Notes: generated from the sequence alone by a model not told the origin. 64,000 nt of DNA from Agilicoccus flavus (GCF_014857905.1 NZ_JACYXE010000001.1:372001-436000); one strand, 5' to 3'. Shown: positions 30,358 through 39,474, numbered from the stretch's first letter. Numbers and translations are program-made.

Positions 30358-30517
30358 GTCGGGCCTCCTGGCCTCGAAGGGTTCCGGGCGTCTTCGCACC
30401 GGAGAATGAGCCCAGTCCAGCGGGCGACCGGATGACGCACCGGGTGACGGCCGCCCCGGCGGGGGCCCGCGACGCGCCGGTGAGCGCGGCCGCGGACCGC
30501 CCGGGGGGCGCGGTGGG

Positions 30518-31885
30518 TCACCGACGCAGGCCCATGGCCTTCGCCATCGCGTCGTGGACGTGGGTGTTCTCGTAGACGCCGGAGAGCAACTCGGCCCCGG
30601 GGCCCATCGCCGTCACGGGCACGTCCTCGGCCGTGTGGTTCGACGTCGTCCAGTCGACCATGAACCTCCGGTCGGTGCCGGGGGCGCTGAACGGGCCGTC
30701 CTCGGCGGTGCGGCCCTCGCCGCGCTCGTTGGGGTACTTGGGGTCGTCCTGCAGCTCGGGGACGTCCTCGATGGCGAGGCTGCCGGTCTCGTGGTCGGCG
30801 ACGACGACGACGAGCGTGTCGGCGTGCGCCTTCGCGTAGCGCTTCGCGACCCCCACGGCCGCGTCGAGGTTCTTGCCCGCCTTGGCGACCATCGCCGCGT
30901 TGGACTTGTGGGCCATCTCGTCGATGCCCTCCTCCTCGACCATGAGGAAGAACCCGTCGTCGTCCTCGCTCAGCGTCGAGATGGCCTTGGAGGTCATGTC
31001 AGGCAGCGACACCGTGGGGGCGTAGACGTCGCCCTTGCCCTCGGGGTTCTGCTGGAACATCTCCTCGTTGGCGAACAGGCCGAGGATCTGGCCGGACGTC
31101 GCGGCCTTGAGGCCGGCCGTGTCGGTGACGTACTCGTAGCCGAGCTTCTTCGCCTGCTCGATGAGGTTGCCCTCGGTCCCCTTGCTCTTCTCCGTCGGGT
31201 CCTCCGCGGGAGCGTCGGGGAAGGCGCCCGGGGTGCCCGGCGGCAGCCAGCGGTCCTCGCCACCCCCGAGGATGACCTGCGGCCTGCTGTCCTCGAGGAA
31301 CTGCTTTGCGATGACGCTCTGCTCGTCGCGGTCCTTGACGTGGGCGCCGAACGCGGCGGGGGTCGCGTCGGTGACCTGCGACGTCGTGACGAGGCCGGTG
31401 GCCTTGCCGTGCTTCGCCGCGAGCTCGAGCACGCTGGGCACCCGGTTGCCGTCCTCGTCGACGCCGATGGCCCCGTTGTACGTCTTGACGCCCGTGGCGA
31501 TGGCCGTGCCGCCCGCGGCCGAGTCGGACACGAACTCCTTCGGGTCGTGCGGGAACGTCTGCGAACGCCCCGCGACCGGCATCGAGTCCATCTCGAGCTT
31601 CCCCTCGGGCCCGACGTTCACGTACCGGATGAGGTCGCGGTGGGAGGTGCCCATGCCGTCGCCGACGAAGACGATGACGTTCTTGGCCCGGGCGTGGCGC
31701 CTCGCCTCGGTGGCAGATTGTGCGGCGGCGGGCGCGGCCGCGGCGGGCTGGGCGGGCGCGGCCGACGGCCGGGCCGTGGCCCCGCCGGACACCGCGACGG
31801 CGCCGACGACGAGGGTCGTGGACGCCACGGCGGCGGCGAGGCTCAGGCTGCCGGCGCGGGTGGTGAGGGGGTTGCGAGAGCTCAT
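30518..31885 (-). CDS. phoA: Secreted alkaline phosphatase
   Basis: 455 residues. A signal peptide (~1-40) and Ala/Pro-rich spacer precede a PhoA-type domain. Metal and catalytic elements are intact: VIVFVGDGMGTSH, the phosphoserine motif FVSDSAAGGTA, VTTSQVTDATPAAFGAH, MVEEEGIDEMAHKSN, VVADHETGSL and TSNHTAEDVPV. It releases phosphate from monoesters outside the cell. It is monocistronic. The 262-bp upstream gap holds no further gene; I see no convincing Pho box. Confidence 0.9.
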   Translation of the reverse strand: MSSRNPLTTRAGSLSLAAAVASTTLVVGAVAVSGGATARPSAAPAQPAAAAPAAAQSATEARRHARAKNVIVFVGDGMGTSHRDLIRYVNVGPEGKLEMDSMPVAGRSQTFPHDPKEFVSDSAAGGTAIATGVKTYNGAIGVDEDGNRVPSVLELAAKHGKATGLVTTSQVTDATPAAFGAHVKDRDEQSVIAKQFLEDSRPQVILGGGEDRWLPPGTPGAFPDAPAEDPTEKSKGTEGNLIEQAKKLGYEYVTDTAGLKAATSGQILGLFANEEMFQQNPEGKGDVYAPTVSLPDMTSKAISTLSEDDDGFFLMVEEEGIDEMAHKSNAAMVAKAGKNLDAAVGVAKRYAKAHADTLVVVVADHETGSLAIEDVPELQDDPKYPNERGEGRTAEDGPFSAPGTDRRFMVDWTTSNHTAEDVPVTAMGPGAELLSGVYENTHVHDAMAKAMGLRR

Positions 31886-32099
31886 CGTCGTGCTCCGATC
31901 TGTCGGACCGAGGCGGCCGCCGGCGTGCCCTCGTGGCCCGGCCGGTCGTGGCGCGTCGTTCGGGAGGGGTGTCCCTAGGGCGGCACGGTACGCACCTGCG
32001 CCTGGCCCCGCCAGAGCTCACGGACCCGACGTCGGTGACGGGTCCGGTTGGGAGGCAGGGCGCTCCGTGCGGTCGTGCCCTTTTCGACCGGGGACGACG

Positions 32100-32130
32100 A
32101 AGGGGACCGACCCCGTGGGCCGGTCCCCTT
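32100..32130. terminator. Hairpin terminator after the GlsB-type gene
   Basis: Perfect 10-bp stem AAGGGGACCG / CGGTCCCCTT with an 11-nt loop, 18 bp past the stop of the minus-strand GlsB-type gene. Confidence 0.65.
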
Positions 32131-32147
32131 CTGCGTGCGTGATCCGC

Positions 32148-32414
32148 TCAGCGGCGGCGCGTGACCAGGCCGACGATCCAGAGCAGGACGACGGCGCCGA
32201 GGATGGCGGTCAGCATGCTGAAAATCAGCCCGCCACCCGCGACGTCGACGCCGAGCAGCCCGAGGAGGAAGCCGCCGAGGAGGCCGCCGACGATGCCGAC
32301 GACGATGTTCGCGCCGATACCCATCTGGGCGTCGGTCTTCATGATCTTGCTCGCGATCCACCCGGCGATGCCGCCGAGAACGATCCAACCGATGATGCCC
32401 CAGCTGATGACCAC
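32148..32414 (-). CDS. GlsB/YeaQ/YmgE family stress-response membrane protein
   Basis: 88 residues starting GTG GTC ATC AGC (VVISWGIIGWIVLGGIAGWI). Three hydrophobic glycine-rich helices (GIGANIVVGIVGGLLGGFLL, FSMLTAILGAVVLLWIVGLV) and a short basic tail VTRRR match the transglycosylase-associated protein family. Its role in stress is poorly defined. It is flanked by a hairpin on its 3' side. The 352-bp gap upstream contains its promoter and the next operon's terminator, with no gene seen. Confidence 0.85.
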   Translation of the reverse strand: MVISWGIIGWIVLGGIAGWIASKIMKTDAQMGIGANIVVGIVGGLLGGFLLGLLGVDVAGGGLIFSMLTAILGAVVLLWIVGLVTRRR

Positions 32415-32724
32415 GGGGGAGGGTCCCTTCTGTCGATGACGGACGAACGGGCTCGGAGGGGTCGCACCCCCCGCGCGCACGCGAACGCCACGGCGGCCGC
32501 GTACGAGAGCGGGACCACTCCGACAGCCGCTCCCCCTACCCTATGCCGACTCCCGCGTCGCCGAGGATCGGCCTGCCGGGCGCGCATCCGCCGGACCCGC
32601 TCTCGCGCGACGTGACGCAGTTTCGACGATGCGCGGGCGACCACGGACACGTGGTCGGCCCCGTGACCGGCAACGATGCGAAATGAGGGGTCGCGCCGCG
32701 TCGTCGTGACTGCGTGACGCTCGA

Positions 32725-32747
32725 CCGGGCCGGACCGGCCGGCCCGG
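32725..32747. terminator. Hairpin terminator of the ABC/two-component operon
   Basis: Perfect 9-bp stem CCGGGCCGG / CCGGCCCGG with a 5-nt loop, 19 bp downstream of the response-regulator stop on the minus strand. Confidence 0.65.
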
Positions 32748-32765
32748 AACCGCCCCTCCCCACGC

Positions 32766-33416
32766 TCACAACACACCGCGTTCGTAGGCGACGCGCACGG
32801 CGGCGGCGCGGTCGCCCACGCCGAGCTTGGCGTACGCGTGCACGAGGTGCGTCTTGACGGTGGCCTCGCTGACGAGGAGGCGGCTCGCGGCCGTGCGGTT
32901 CGTGCCGCCGGCGGCGATGACGCGCAGCACCTCGACCTCCCGCTCGGTCAGCTCGACCTCCCGGGTGCGGGCCAGCAGGACGTCGAGGGCGCCGGGGGCG
33001 AGGGCGGGCCGGCCGGCGCACAGGTCGACGACGGCGCGCACGAGCTCGGCGCGGCGGGTGTCCTTGAGCAGGTAGCCGTCGGCGCCCGCCTCCATCGCGG
33101 AGCGGATGTCGCGGTCGGTGTCGTACGTCGTCAGCACGAGGATCCGGGGCCGGGCGCGGTCGAGCTCGCGGAGGGCGCGGATCGCGGCGATGCCGTCGCC
33201 GCCGGGCATCCGCAGGTCCATGAGCACCGCGTCGGGGGCGGCCCCGCCGGCGGTGAGCGCGGCCACGACGGCGAGCGCCTCGGGCCCGCTCGCGGCCTCC
33301 CCGACGACCTCGAGGCCCGGCTCGAGGTCGAACATCCCGCGCAGTCCGTCGCGCACGACGGGGTGGTCGTCGACGAGGACGACCCGCAACGGCACGCCGC
33401 CCGGCCCGCCGCTCAC
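32766..33416 (-). CDS. NarL/LuxR-family response regulator
   Basis: 216 residues. Receiver motifs: VVLVDDHPVVRDGLRGMF, phospho-Asp in AVLMDLRMPGGDG, Thr in ILVLTTYDTD, Lys in GYLLKDTRR. The LuxR HTH reads LTEREVEVLRVIAAGGTNRT and SEATVKTHLVHAYAKLGVGD. GTG 33416 overlaps the kinase stop by 4 bp. As last gene of the ABC-permease-kinase-regulator operon it probably controls that operon. Confidence 0.88.
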   Translation of the reverse strand: MSGGPGGVPLRVVLVDDHPVVRDGLRGMFDLEPGLEVVGEAASGPEALAVVAALTAGGAAPDAVLMDLRMPGGDGIAAIRALRELDRARPRILVLTTYDTDRDIRSAMEAGADGYLLKDTRRAELVRAVVDLCAGRPALAPGALDVLLARTREVELTEREVEVLRVIAAGGTNRTAASRLLVSEATVKTHLVHAYAKLGVGDRAAAVRVAYERGVL

Positions 33417-34693
33417 GTCGGCACCGCGGCGCTGACGACGCACCCCTCGCCCGGCCGGCTCTCGACGACGAGGGCGCCCCCCGCGGCGCGCAGGCGCTCG
33501 CGCATGCCGGGCAACCCCCGGCCCGCGGCCGGCGCGTCCGGGTCGAACCCGTGGCCGTCGTCGCGGACGTCGAGGCGGACCTCGTCGGCGACGTACGTCA
33601 GGGTGACCGTCGTGCGCCGGGCCCCGCTGTGCCGGGCGACGTTGGCGAGGGCCTCCTGCGCGATGCGCAGCAGGTCGGCGTCGTGGGCGCTCTCGCGGGG
33701 CGGCCCGTCGAGCACGAGGCGACCCTCGATGCCGGCGGCCTCGCCCCACCGGCGCACGAGCCGGCTCAGCGCGGTGGGCAGGTCGGCGTCGTCGAGGTGC
33801 GGTGAGGCGAGTGCTGCGACGGCGCGGCGCGCCTCGGCGAGGCTGTCGCGGGCGGCGCGACCGGCCCGCTCGATGCGGACCCGGTCGGCGGCCCCGGCGC
33901 TCTCGATCGCGCCGAGCTGGGTGATGACGCCGACGAGGCCCTGCGCGACGGTGTCGTGGATCTCGCGGGAGAGGCGGGCGCGCTCCTCGAGGACACCGGA
34001 CTCCCTGGCCTGACCGACGAGTTGCGCCTGCAGCGCGGCGTTCTCGGCGAGCGCGGCCTCGAGCCGGCGCACGGCCTCCTCCCGCCGCGTGACCGCCTCC
34101 TCGCGCCGCTTCTCGACCATGATCATCGTGCCGGAGAGGGCGACGTTGACCACGACGATGAGCACGAACATCGGCGGCGAGGCCCACGCGCCGGTCGTCC
34201 CGCCCGACTGCGACAGGCCCGTGGCCGAGGCGACCGCGGCGATCGCGAGCCACAGGGCCGGGCCCGTGAAGATCCGCACCGCGTCGAAGTAGCCGACGAA
34301 CGCGTAGAACCCGTAGAGCGGGTTGAGCATGACGAGCCCGACGCACGCGAGCGAGTGCCCGACGAACCCGAGCACCGCGCCGGCGCCGCTGTGGACCCCG
34401 CGCACCTCCCACCACCAGCGGTAGAGCAGACCGGCGCCCGCGATTGCGAGGTAGGCGCCCAACGGCAGCTCAGGAGTGAACAGGTCTGCGGTGCCGGCGC
34501 ACAGGCACGTGGCGGCGACGAGCATGGCCGCGGGCAGCAGCCGGGGCAACGGCCCACCCGGGCCCGGGTCGGCGCGCCAGGTCGATCGGGGGCGGTCGGG
34601 CGAGGCATCCATGGCGGTGGCGCCGGACGACTCCATCGGGGCGGCCGCACGGGCGCCGGGCACCCGTGACGCGGCCGCCGGGAGACTCGACAT
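33413..34693 (-). CDS. Two-component sensor histidine kinase, HisKA_3 family
   Basis: 426 residues. After a disordered N-terminus come about five to six membrane helices (AAMLVAATCLCAGTADLF, FVGHSLACVGLVMLNPLYGF, FVLIVVVNVALSGTMIMVE). A coiled-coil linker of Arg/Glu repeats follows (~210-240), then DHp with the acceptor His in LSREIHDTVAQGLVGVITQL and an ATPase domain (IAQEALANVARHSGA; GRGLPGMRERLRAAGG). ATG 34693 follows GGAGGG very closely (spacing ~2 nt), so GTG 34762 or an internal start is possible. It lies 74 bp after the ABC permease. Confidence 0.83.
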   Translation of the reverse strand: MSSLPAAASRVPGARAAAPMESSGATAMDASPDRPRSTWRADPGPGGPLPRLLPAAMLVAATCLCAGTADLFTPELPLGAYLAIAGAGLLYRWWWEVRGVHSGAGAVLGFVGHSLACVGLVMLNPLYGFYAFVGYFDAVRIFTGPALWLAIAAVASATGLSQSGGTTGAWASPPMFVLIVVVNVALSGTMIMVEKRREEAVTRREEAVRRLEAALAENAALQAQLVGQARESGVLEERARLSREIHDTVAQGLVGVITQLGAIESAGAADRVRIERAGRAARDSLAEARRAVAALASPHLDDADLPTALSRLVRRWGEAAGIEGRLVLDGPPRESAHDADLLRIAQEALANVARHSGARRTTVTLTYVADEVRLDVRDDGHGFDPDAPAAGRGLPGMRERLRAAGGALVVESRPGEGCVVSAAVPT

Positions 34694-34766
34694 ACCCTCC
34701 AGTGTCGCGCTCCCGACTCCCGGGCGCGCCGTCTCGGTGGACCCCGCACCCCGCGCGCTCACGACC

Positions 34767-35561
34767 TCACCCCCACCGGAACGTCCGGGCCGCGACGATC
34801 GCGGGCAGCGCCGTCCAGGCGAGGAGCACCCCGACCTGCGCCCACGACGGCCACCCACCGTGCATCGCCTCGAGCAGCGCGGCGGAGGCGGCGCCGCTCG
34901 GCGTGAGGTCGGCGACGCGGCCGAGCACCTCCGGGAAGACCGTGCGCGGGATCCACATGCCCGCGAAGAACCACAGCACGAACGTCAGAAGGGTGCCGAC
35001 GCCCGTCGCGACCCGCGCGTCGGGAGCGAGTGCGCTGACGAGCGCCCCGATCGAGAGCAGCGCCGCGAGGGCGAGGACCGTGACGAGACCGAACGCGAGC
35101 ACGTTGCCCGGCGGCGGATTGCCGAGCACGGCGGGGATCGCGACGAGCACGGCCGCGACGGCGAGGGAGGCGAGCCCGAGCACGACCATGACGGCGGCGA
35201 GCAGTTGGGCGGGCGCCGCGGGGGTCGTCCGCAGCCGCTTGAGCACGCCGTCGGCGCGGTACTGCGCGAGCACCGTCGGCATCCCCTGCACGGCGAGCAG
35301 GCTCGTCGTGAACAGCACGAGCACGGGCAGGTAGACCTGACTGAAGCTCCAGCCGCCCAGGCCCTCCTGGGGGCTGCGGGTCGCGGGCACGAGGGCGAGC
35401 ACGATCGTCGCGACGACCGGGATGACGACGGCCCAGGCGACGACGCCGGGCTCGCGGCGCAGCAGGCGGGCCTCGCTCGCGAGGAGGGCGGCGAACGCGG
35501 ATCGGGGGCGGGGCGGTGGGGTCGGCGCGCCGGACCCGCGTCGGGTCGCCGGGGCGGTCAT
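34767..35561 (-). CDS. ABC-2 type transporter permease
   Basis: 264 residues with six predicted membrane helices and the ABC-2 pattern VVIPVVATIVLALVPA, QYRADGVLKRLRTTPAAPAQ, LWFFAGMWIPRTVFPEVLGR. It resembles the DrrB-type drug and lipid exporters of actinobacteria. It forms the channel with the upstream ATPase, whose stop overlaps its ATG by 4 bp. The following kinase and regulator suggest stress-induced export, for instance of an antibiotic (inference). Confidence 0.85.
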   Translation of the reverse strand: MTAPATRRGSGAPTPPPRPRSAFAALLASEARLLRREPGVVAWAVVIPVVATIVLALVPATRSPQEGLGGWSFSQVYLPVLVLFTTSLLAVQGMPTVLAQYRADGVLKRLRTTPAAPAQLLAAVMVVLGLASLAVAAVLVAIPAVLGNPPPGNVLAFGLVTVLALAALLSIGALVSALAPDARVATGVGTLLTFVLWFFAGMWIPRTVFPEVLGRVADLTPSGAASAALLEAMHGGWPSWAQVGVLLAWTALPAIVAARTFRWG

Positions 35562-36484
35562 CGGAGGTCCTGGCGTCGGGTGGGGCCGGTGAGCGAGAGG
35601 TAGGCGTCGTCGAGGCTCGGGGTGTCGACCCGCAGGCCACCGGCGGTGACGCCGAGCGAGGCGAGGTGGACGACGACGGCGCCCACGACGTCCGCGCCGC
35701 CCTCGACCACGAGGCGAGCGCCCTCGACACGGACGTCGGCGACGCCGGGCAGCGCGCGGACGGAGTCGAGCTCCTCGGGCCGCAGCGGCCGGGAGGGGGT
35801 GCAGCTCAGGCGCTGCGTCGCGCCGCTGCGGGAGGCGAGGGCGTCGGGGGTGTCGAAGGCGGTGACGAGCCCGTCGTCGATGATCGCGACACGGTCGCAG
35901 AGGTACTGCGCCTCCTCCATGAAGTGCGTGACGAGCAGGATCGTCACGCCGTCGGCGCGCAGCTCGGCGAGGAAGTCCCAGATCTCGCGGCGCGCCGCCG
36001 GGTCGAGCCCGGTCGTCAGCTCGTCCAGGATGGCGATGCGGGGGTGCCCGACGAGCGCGAGCGCGACGGACAGGCGCTGCTGCTGCCCGCCCGAGAGCGC
36101 CTCGAACCGGGTGTCCCGCTGGGCGCCGAGGCCGAAGCGGTCGAGCAGCTCGTCGGTCGCGCGCGGCGCCGGGTAGAAGGCGCGGTAGAGGTCGAGGGCC
36201 TCGCCGGCGGTCATCTTCTTGGGCAGGCGGCACTCCTGCAGCTGCATGCCGAGGATGGCGCGCAGGGCGGCGGGGTCGCCGGCGGGGTCGAGCCCGTCGA
36301 CGGTGATCGTGCCGGCGTCGCGGGTGCGCAGGCCGCCGATGCACTCGACGGTCGTCGTCTTGCCCGCGCCGTTGGGTCCGAGGACGCCGACGATCTCGCC
36401 GGCCGCGACGTCGAGGTCGACGCCGCGCACGACCGGGTGCCCGCCGTAGGCCTTGGTCAGACCGCTCACGTGGATCAGGCTCAT
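35558..36484 (-). CDS. ABC-2 exporter ATP-binding protein
   Basis: 308 residues: Walker A GVLGPNGAGKTTT, Q-loop LQECRLPKKMTAGE, signature ALSGGQQQRLSVALALVG, Walker B IAILDELTTGLDPAARREI, H-loop LLVTHFMEEAQYL. The usual DEPTTGLD reads DELTTGLD here; the catalytic Glu is kept. The ~90-residue C-terminal domain is typical of DrrA-like subunits. First gene of the ATPase-permease-kinase-regulator operon, preceded by a 28-bp near-palindrome. Confidence 0.88.
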   Translation of the reverse strand: MSLIHVSGLTKAYGGHPVVRGVDLDVAAGEIVGVLGPNGAGKTTTVECIGGLRTRDAGTITVDGLDPAGDPAALRAILGMQLQECRLPKKMTAGEALDLYRAFYPAPRATDELLDRFGLGAQRDTRFEALSGGQQQRLSVALALVGHPRIAILDELTTGLDPAARREIWDFLAELRADGVTILLVTHFMEEAQYLCDRVAIIDDGLVTAFDTPDALASRSGATQRLSCTPSRPLRPEELDSVRALPGVADVRVEGARLVVEGGADVVGAVVVHLASLGVTAGGLRVDTPSLDDAYLSLTGPTRRQDLR

Positions 36485-36535
36485 GGATCCACGCTCCCGC
36501 GCGGGGAACGCGGCGGCATCGCCCGCCCGGCCCCA

Positions 36536-36563
36536 CCCACCTCCACCGATCGGTTGAGGTGGG
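36536..36563. promoter_or_regulatory. 28-bp near-perfect palindrome upstream of the ABC/two-component operon
   Basis: CCCACCTC at 36536-36543 pairs with GAGGTGGG at 36556-36563. Between them ACCGATCGGT is itself palindromic; only one pair flanking the centre fails. It lies 52 bp before the ATPase start and 95 bp after the hipA stop. It could be an operator for the operon's regulator or a hipA terminator. Confidence 0.5.
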
Positions 36564-36657
36564 CCTCTGGCGGCCGCTCCCTGGGCGGGCCCATCCACCT
36601 GCTGAGACGTCACGTCCGACCGGCCCGGATCACCCGGCCCCGGTCACGACCGTCATC

Positions 36658-37899
36658 TCAGGACGTGGCTGTGCGGGGCGTGAAGGTGTCGCCCAACGGC
36701 TCGCCGGCGAGGAGCCGGGCCACCGCGGCGGCGATCATCGGCCGCAGGCGGTCGGCCGGGGCAAGGGGCTTCTCACGATCGACCCCGTCGCCGATCCGTT
36801 CGAGCGCCGAGCGCACGACGGCCGGGTCGACGCCCCACGCATCCACCTCCCTCTCGAGGTGGCCGATGCTCAGCGCGGCGAGGGCGTACTCCCCGTCGAC
36901 GGCCATCGCCATCCGGCCGTCGATCCCCGGGAGATGAGCCAGCGGCAGCATGTCGTAGGCGGGCGCCAGCGCGCTGGACCCGTCCGGTGGGTGCAGCAGT
37001 CCGAGGTTCTTGGCGTGCAGGTCGAGGTTGCCGATGGCCACGGCGAGCGTGAGGTGGGCGGCCAGGCGCCCGAGGTCGTCGGGGGCGTGCTGCGCGACGA
37101 CCTCCGCCACCCGGCCCAAGCGCGCGGACCCGCCGATCTCCTGGTACTTCTCGTCGCCGGCCAGGCCGAGCGCCTGGTTGAAGTCCTCCTGATGCAGCCG
37201 TTGCCGCTCCGGGCCGACGCGGTCGTACCGCTCGATGGCGAGACAGTCCCGGCCCCCGAGGCGCTCCACCTCGACGGAGGTCGCGCTCAGACCGCAGGAG
37301 ACGGCCAGCCGATGGCCGTACTCCTCCTCGGCAAGAGCCTGCGGCCGGCCAGGAAGCGCCGGTTTGACGATGTGCGTCGACGTCGCCCCGCCGAGCGGTT
37401 GGTGCCACTGCCCGCCCTCGCGGGTGAGGACGATCTTCGGCTGCACGCCGGCCAGCGAGGTCTTGCCACGGCGCGGGTCGTTGCCGAGGGCGACCTCGTC
37501 GAGGAGGCGGGCGATGGCGGCGTCGTCGATGGGGCGGAGCTGCGGGACGGGCGGTCCCCAGGATGCTTCGGGGTCGTAGACCTGGACGGCCCCCGCGACA
37601 TCGCGGCCGAAGCGGGCCAGGAGGCCGGCCACGTCGTGGGTGGCGAGGCCGCCCATCCGCGCCAGGCGCTCCCGCATGACCCCCTCCGGCAGGAGCTCCC
37701 CGAGGACGTTGCGGCGCCGCGGCGCCCGGCGTCGGTGCGGGCGCAGCTCCAGAGGTGCGCCGACCGAGAGCACCGGTGAGTTGACCCCCCATCGCGTGAG
37801 GGCCTCGGGGGTGAAGGAGATGTCGGTCGAGCGCCAATCCGGGCCGGCGGCGACGCCGACGACCGTGTCGTACAGCTCGACCGTCAACTCGACGCTCAT
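36658..37899 (-). CDS. hipA: HipA-family serine/threonine kinase toxin
   Basis: 413 residues. The N-terminal couple_hipA domain (~1-110) precedes a HipA_C kinase domain: SLAGVQPKIVL (P-loop region), HIVKPALPG with the ATP-binding Lys, LAIERYDRVG, the catalytic loop AIGNLDLHAKNLGLLH, and the metal site APAYDML. Such kinases phosphorylate a translation factor, classically glutamyl-tRNA synthetase, causing dormancy. All catalytic residues I can check are present. Coupled to hipB by a 4-bp overlap. Confidence 0.85.
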   Translation of the reverse strand: MSVELTVELYDTVVGVAAGPDWRSTDISFTPEALTRWGVNSPVLSVGAPLELRPHRRRAPRRRNVLGELLPEGVMRERLARMGGLATHDVAGLLARFGRDVAGAVQVYDPEASWGPPVPQLRPIDDAAIARLLDEVALGNDPRRGKTSLAGVQPKIVLTREGGQWHQPLGGATSTHIVKPALPGRPQALAEEEYGHRLAVSCGLSATSVEVERLGGRDCLAIERYDRVGPERQRLHQEDFNQALGLAGDEKYQEIGGSARLGRVAEVVAQHAPDDLGRLAAHLTLAVAIGNLDLHAKNLGLLHPPDGSSALAPAYDMLPLAHLPGIDGRMAMAVDGEYALAALSIGHLEREVDAWGVDPAVVRSALERIGDGVDREKPLAPADRLRPMIAAAVARLLAGEPLGDTFTPRTATS

Positions 37900-38186
37900 G
37901 CAGTGTCCTGGGCGCCGTCCGACCGCGGCCGGTCCGGCGACGGGCGCAGGTCGTGGGTCGGGTCCTCGAACTCGGCGAGCAACGAGACGTCGACGAGGCG
38001 GAGGGCGGCGAACAGTCGTTCCATGAGCAGGCCCGGTTTGCCCTGCTCCAGCTCCCACAGCCACTTCTGGGTCACCCCCAGACGCGCCGCGAGCTCGCGC
38101 TGCGACCAGCCGTGGATCTCCCGGCCCTGTCGGATGGCGTCGCCGAGCTCTTGCCCGGACCTGACGCGGCCGGTAAAGGTGGCCAT
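37896..38186 (-). CDS. hipB: HipB-like XRE-family antitoxin
   Basis: 96 residues with a Cro/C1 helix-turn-helix: ELGDAIRQGREIHGWSQREL and LGVTQKWLWELEQGKPGL. A charged C-terminal tail follows. It would bind HipA and repress the hipBA promoter. Gene order hipB-hipA matches classical modules. Direct repeats that could be its operators lie 36-73 bp upstream. Confidence 0.85.
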   Translation of the reverse strand: MATFTGRVRSGQELGDAIRQGREIHGWSQRELAARLGVTQKWLWELEQGKPGLLMERLFAALRLVDVSLLAEFEDPTHDLRPSPDRPRSDGAQDTA

Positions 38187-38221
38187 GTCCCTCCTGACGC
38201 GGGAGCGGCGTCGACGTTGCT

Positions 38222-38259
38222 GACGTCGATATCCACATCACCGTACGGCGACGTCGATA
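38222..38259. promoter_or_regulatory. Paired GACGTCGATA direct repeats upstream of hipB
   Basis: GACGTCGATA occurs at 38222-38231 and again at 38250-38259, a 28-bp spacing (close to 2.7 helical turns). Each contains the palindromic core CGACGTCG or TGACGTCG. The position before hipB suggests antitoxin operators. Classical E. coli HipB boxes are TATCC-N8-GGATA, so this would be a different site. Confidence 0.5.
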
Positions 38260-38326
38260 AGAACGTCAAGATCGCCGAAACCCGAGGGGTGGCGTCTGCG
38301 AACACCTCCGGGGGTACTCGACCGCG

Positions 38327-39274
38327 TCAGAACGTGAGCACGAGCCGCCCTCGCGTGCCGCCCTGCGCGAGGCGGCGGTGGGCGTCGGCGGCCTGCTCGG
38401 CCGGCAGGGTGTCGGCGACGGCCAGGGTGAGCACGCCGTCCTCGACGGCGCGGCGCAGGTCGTCGAGCCGGTCGCCGCGGTGGTAGTCGTCGAACACCCA
38501 GACGCTGTGGACGGTGACGTCGCTGCCCTCGACGCCCGGCCAGCGGCGCACGGTGGCGAAGCCGCCGCCGGAACGCACGGCGGGCAGGGCGAGCTCGTTC
38601 TGCACGGCGGCGTCGACGAGCCCGTCGACGCCGTCCGGGTAGATCTCCCGGATGCGCGCCGCGACGTCGTCGCCGCGGGGCACGACGTGGTCGGCCCCGA
38701 ACCCGAGGACGCGGTCGCGGTCCTTGTCGGCCGCGTCGGCGATCACCGTCAGCCCGCGGTCCTTCGCGAGCTCGACGACGTACCCGCCGAGCGTCCCGGC
38801 GGCGCCGGTGACGGCGAGCACCTGCCCCGGCTCGAGTCCCAGCTTGTCGAGGGCCTGCAGCGCGGTGAGACCGTTCATCGGCAGGGTGGACGCCTCGACG
38901 AGGGAGCGGCCGGCGGGGATCGTCGCGAGCGAGTCGGCGTCGGCCACGAGGTACTGCACGTAGGCGCCCCCGTGCCCGCGCTGCGGAAGCGCGATGGCCA
39001 TGACCTCGTCGCCGACGTGCCGGCGCGACGTGTCGAGCTCCGCGGTCGGCTCGCCCACCTCGTCGACGACGCCGGCCGCGTCCATGCCCGGCACGTGCGG
39101 CGGCGGCAGCTCGCTCTCGCCGTAGGCGCCCTCGCGGGCGTTGGTGTCCGTCGGGTTGACCGCGGCCGCCGCGACGGCGATGCGGACCTGCCCCGGGCCG
39201 GCGTGCGGCTCCGGCACCTCGTGGGCGGCGAGGGCCTCCGGCCCTCCGTACTCCTGGACTCCGATGACGCGCAT
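38327..39274 (-). CDS. Zinc-independent NADPH:quinone oxidoreductase (MDR family)
   Basis: 315 residues. The GroES-like domain reads RVIGVQEYGGPEALAAHEVP and AAVNPTDTNAREGAYG. The cofactor domain has VTGAAGTLGGYVVELAKDRG. The usual zinc-binding cysteines of alcohol dehydrogenases are absent, which matches quinone oxidoreductases. ATG 39274 begins the conserved N-terminus. It is divergent from the flavin monooxygenase across a 200-bp gap with no other gene. Confidence 0.83.
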   Translation of the reverse strand: MRVIGVQEYGGPEALAAHEVPEPHAGPGQVRIAVAAAAVNPTDTNAREGAYGESELPPPHVPGMDAAGVVDEVGEPTAELDTSRRHVGDEVMAIALPQRGHGGAYVQYLVADADSLATIPAGRSLVEASTLPMNGLTALQALDKLGLEPGQVLAVTGAAGTLGGYVVELAKDRGLTVIADAADKDRDRVLGFGADHVVPRGDDVAARIREIYPDGVDGLVDAAVQNELALPAVRSGGGFATVRRWPGVEGSDVTVHSVWVFDDYHRGDRLDDLRRAVEDGVLTLAVADTLPAEQAADAHRRLAQGGTRGRLVLTF

Positions 39275-39474
39275 GTCCAGGCCAACCGGGCGAGGCGGGA
39301 TCGTTATTCCGATCACGGCGCAGGACACCCGCGGTCAGGGACCGTCGGGTCGGTCCGGAGCAGGCGAGACTCGCCCTCGTCCTCGCGCGTCCGTCGCGGC
39401 AACGCTGTCACCCCGCTCGTCCCTCGCTGCGCCCTATGGTGGCCATCACTCGTTCACGACGAAGGAGACGTGCC

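Noticed and set aside
32415-32724. Minus-strand frame between the GlsB-type gene and the regulator
   Set aside because: No motif, Arg-rich composition, and the region already contains a terminator and promoter.
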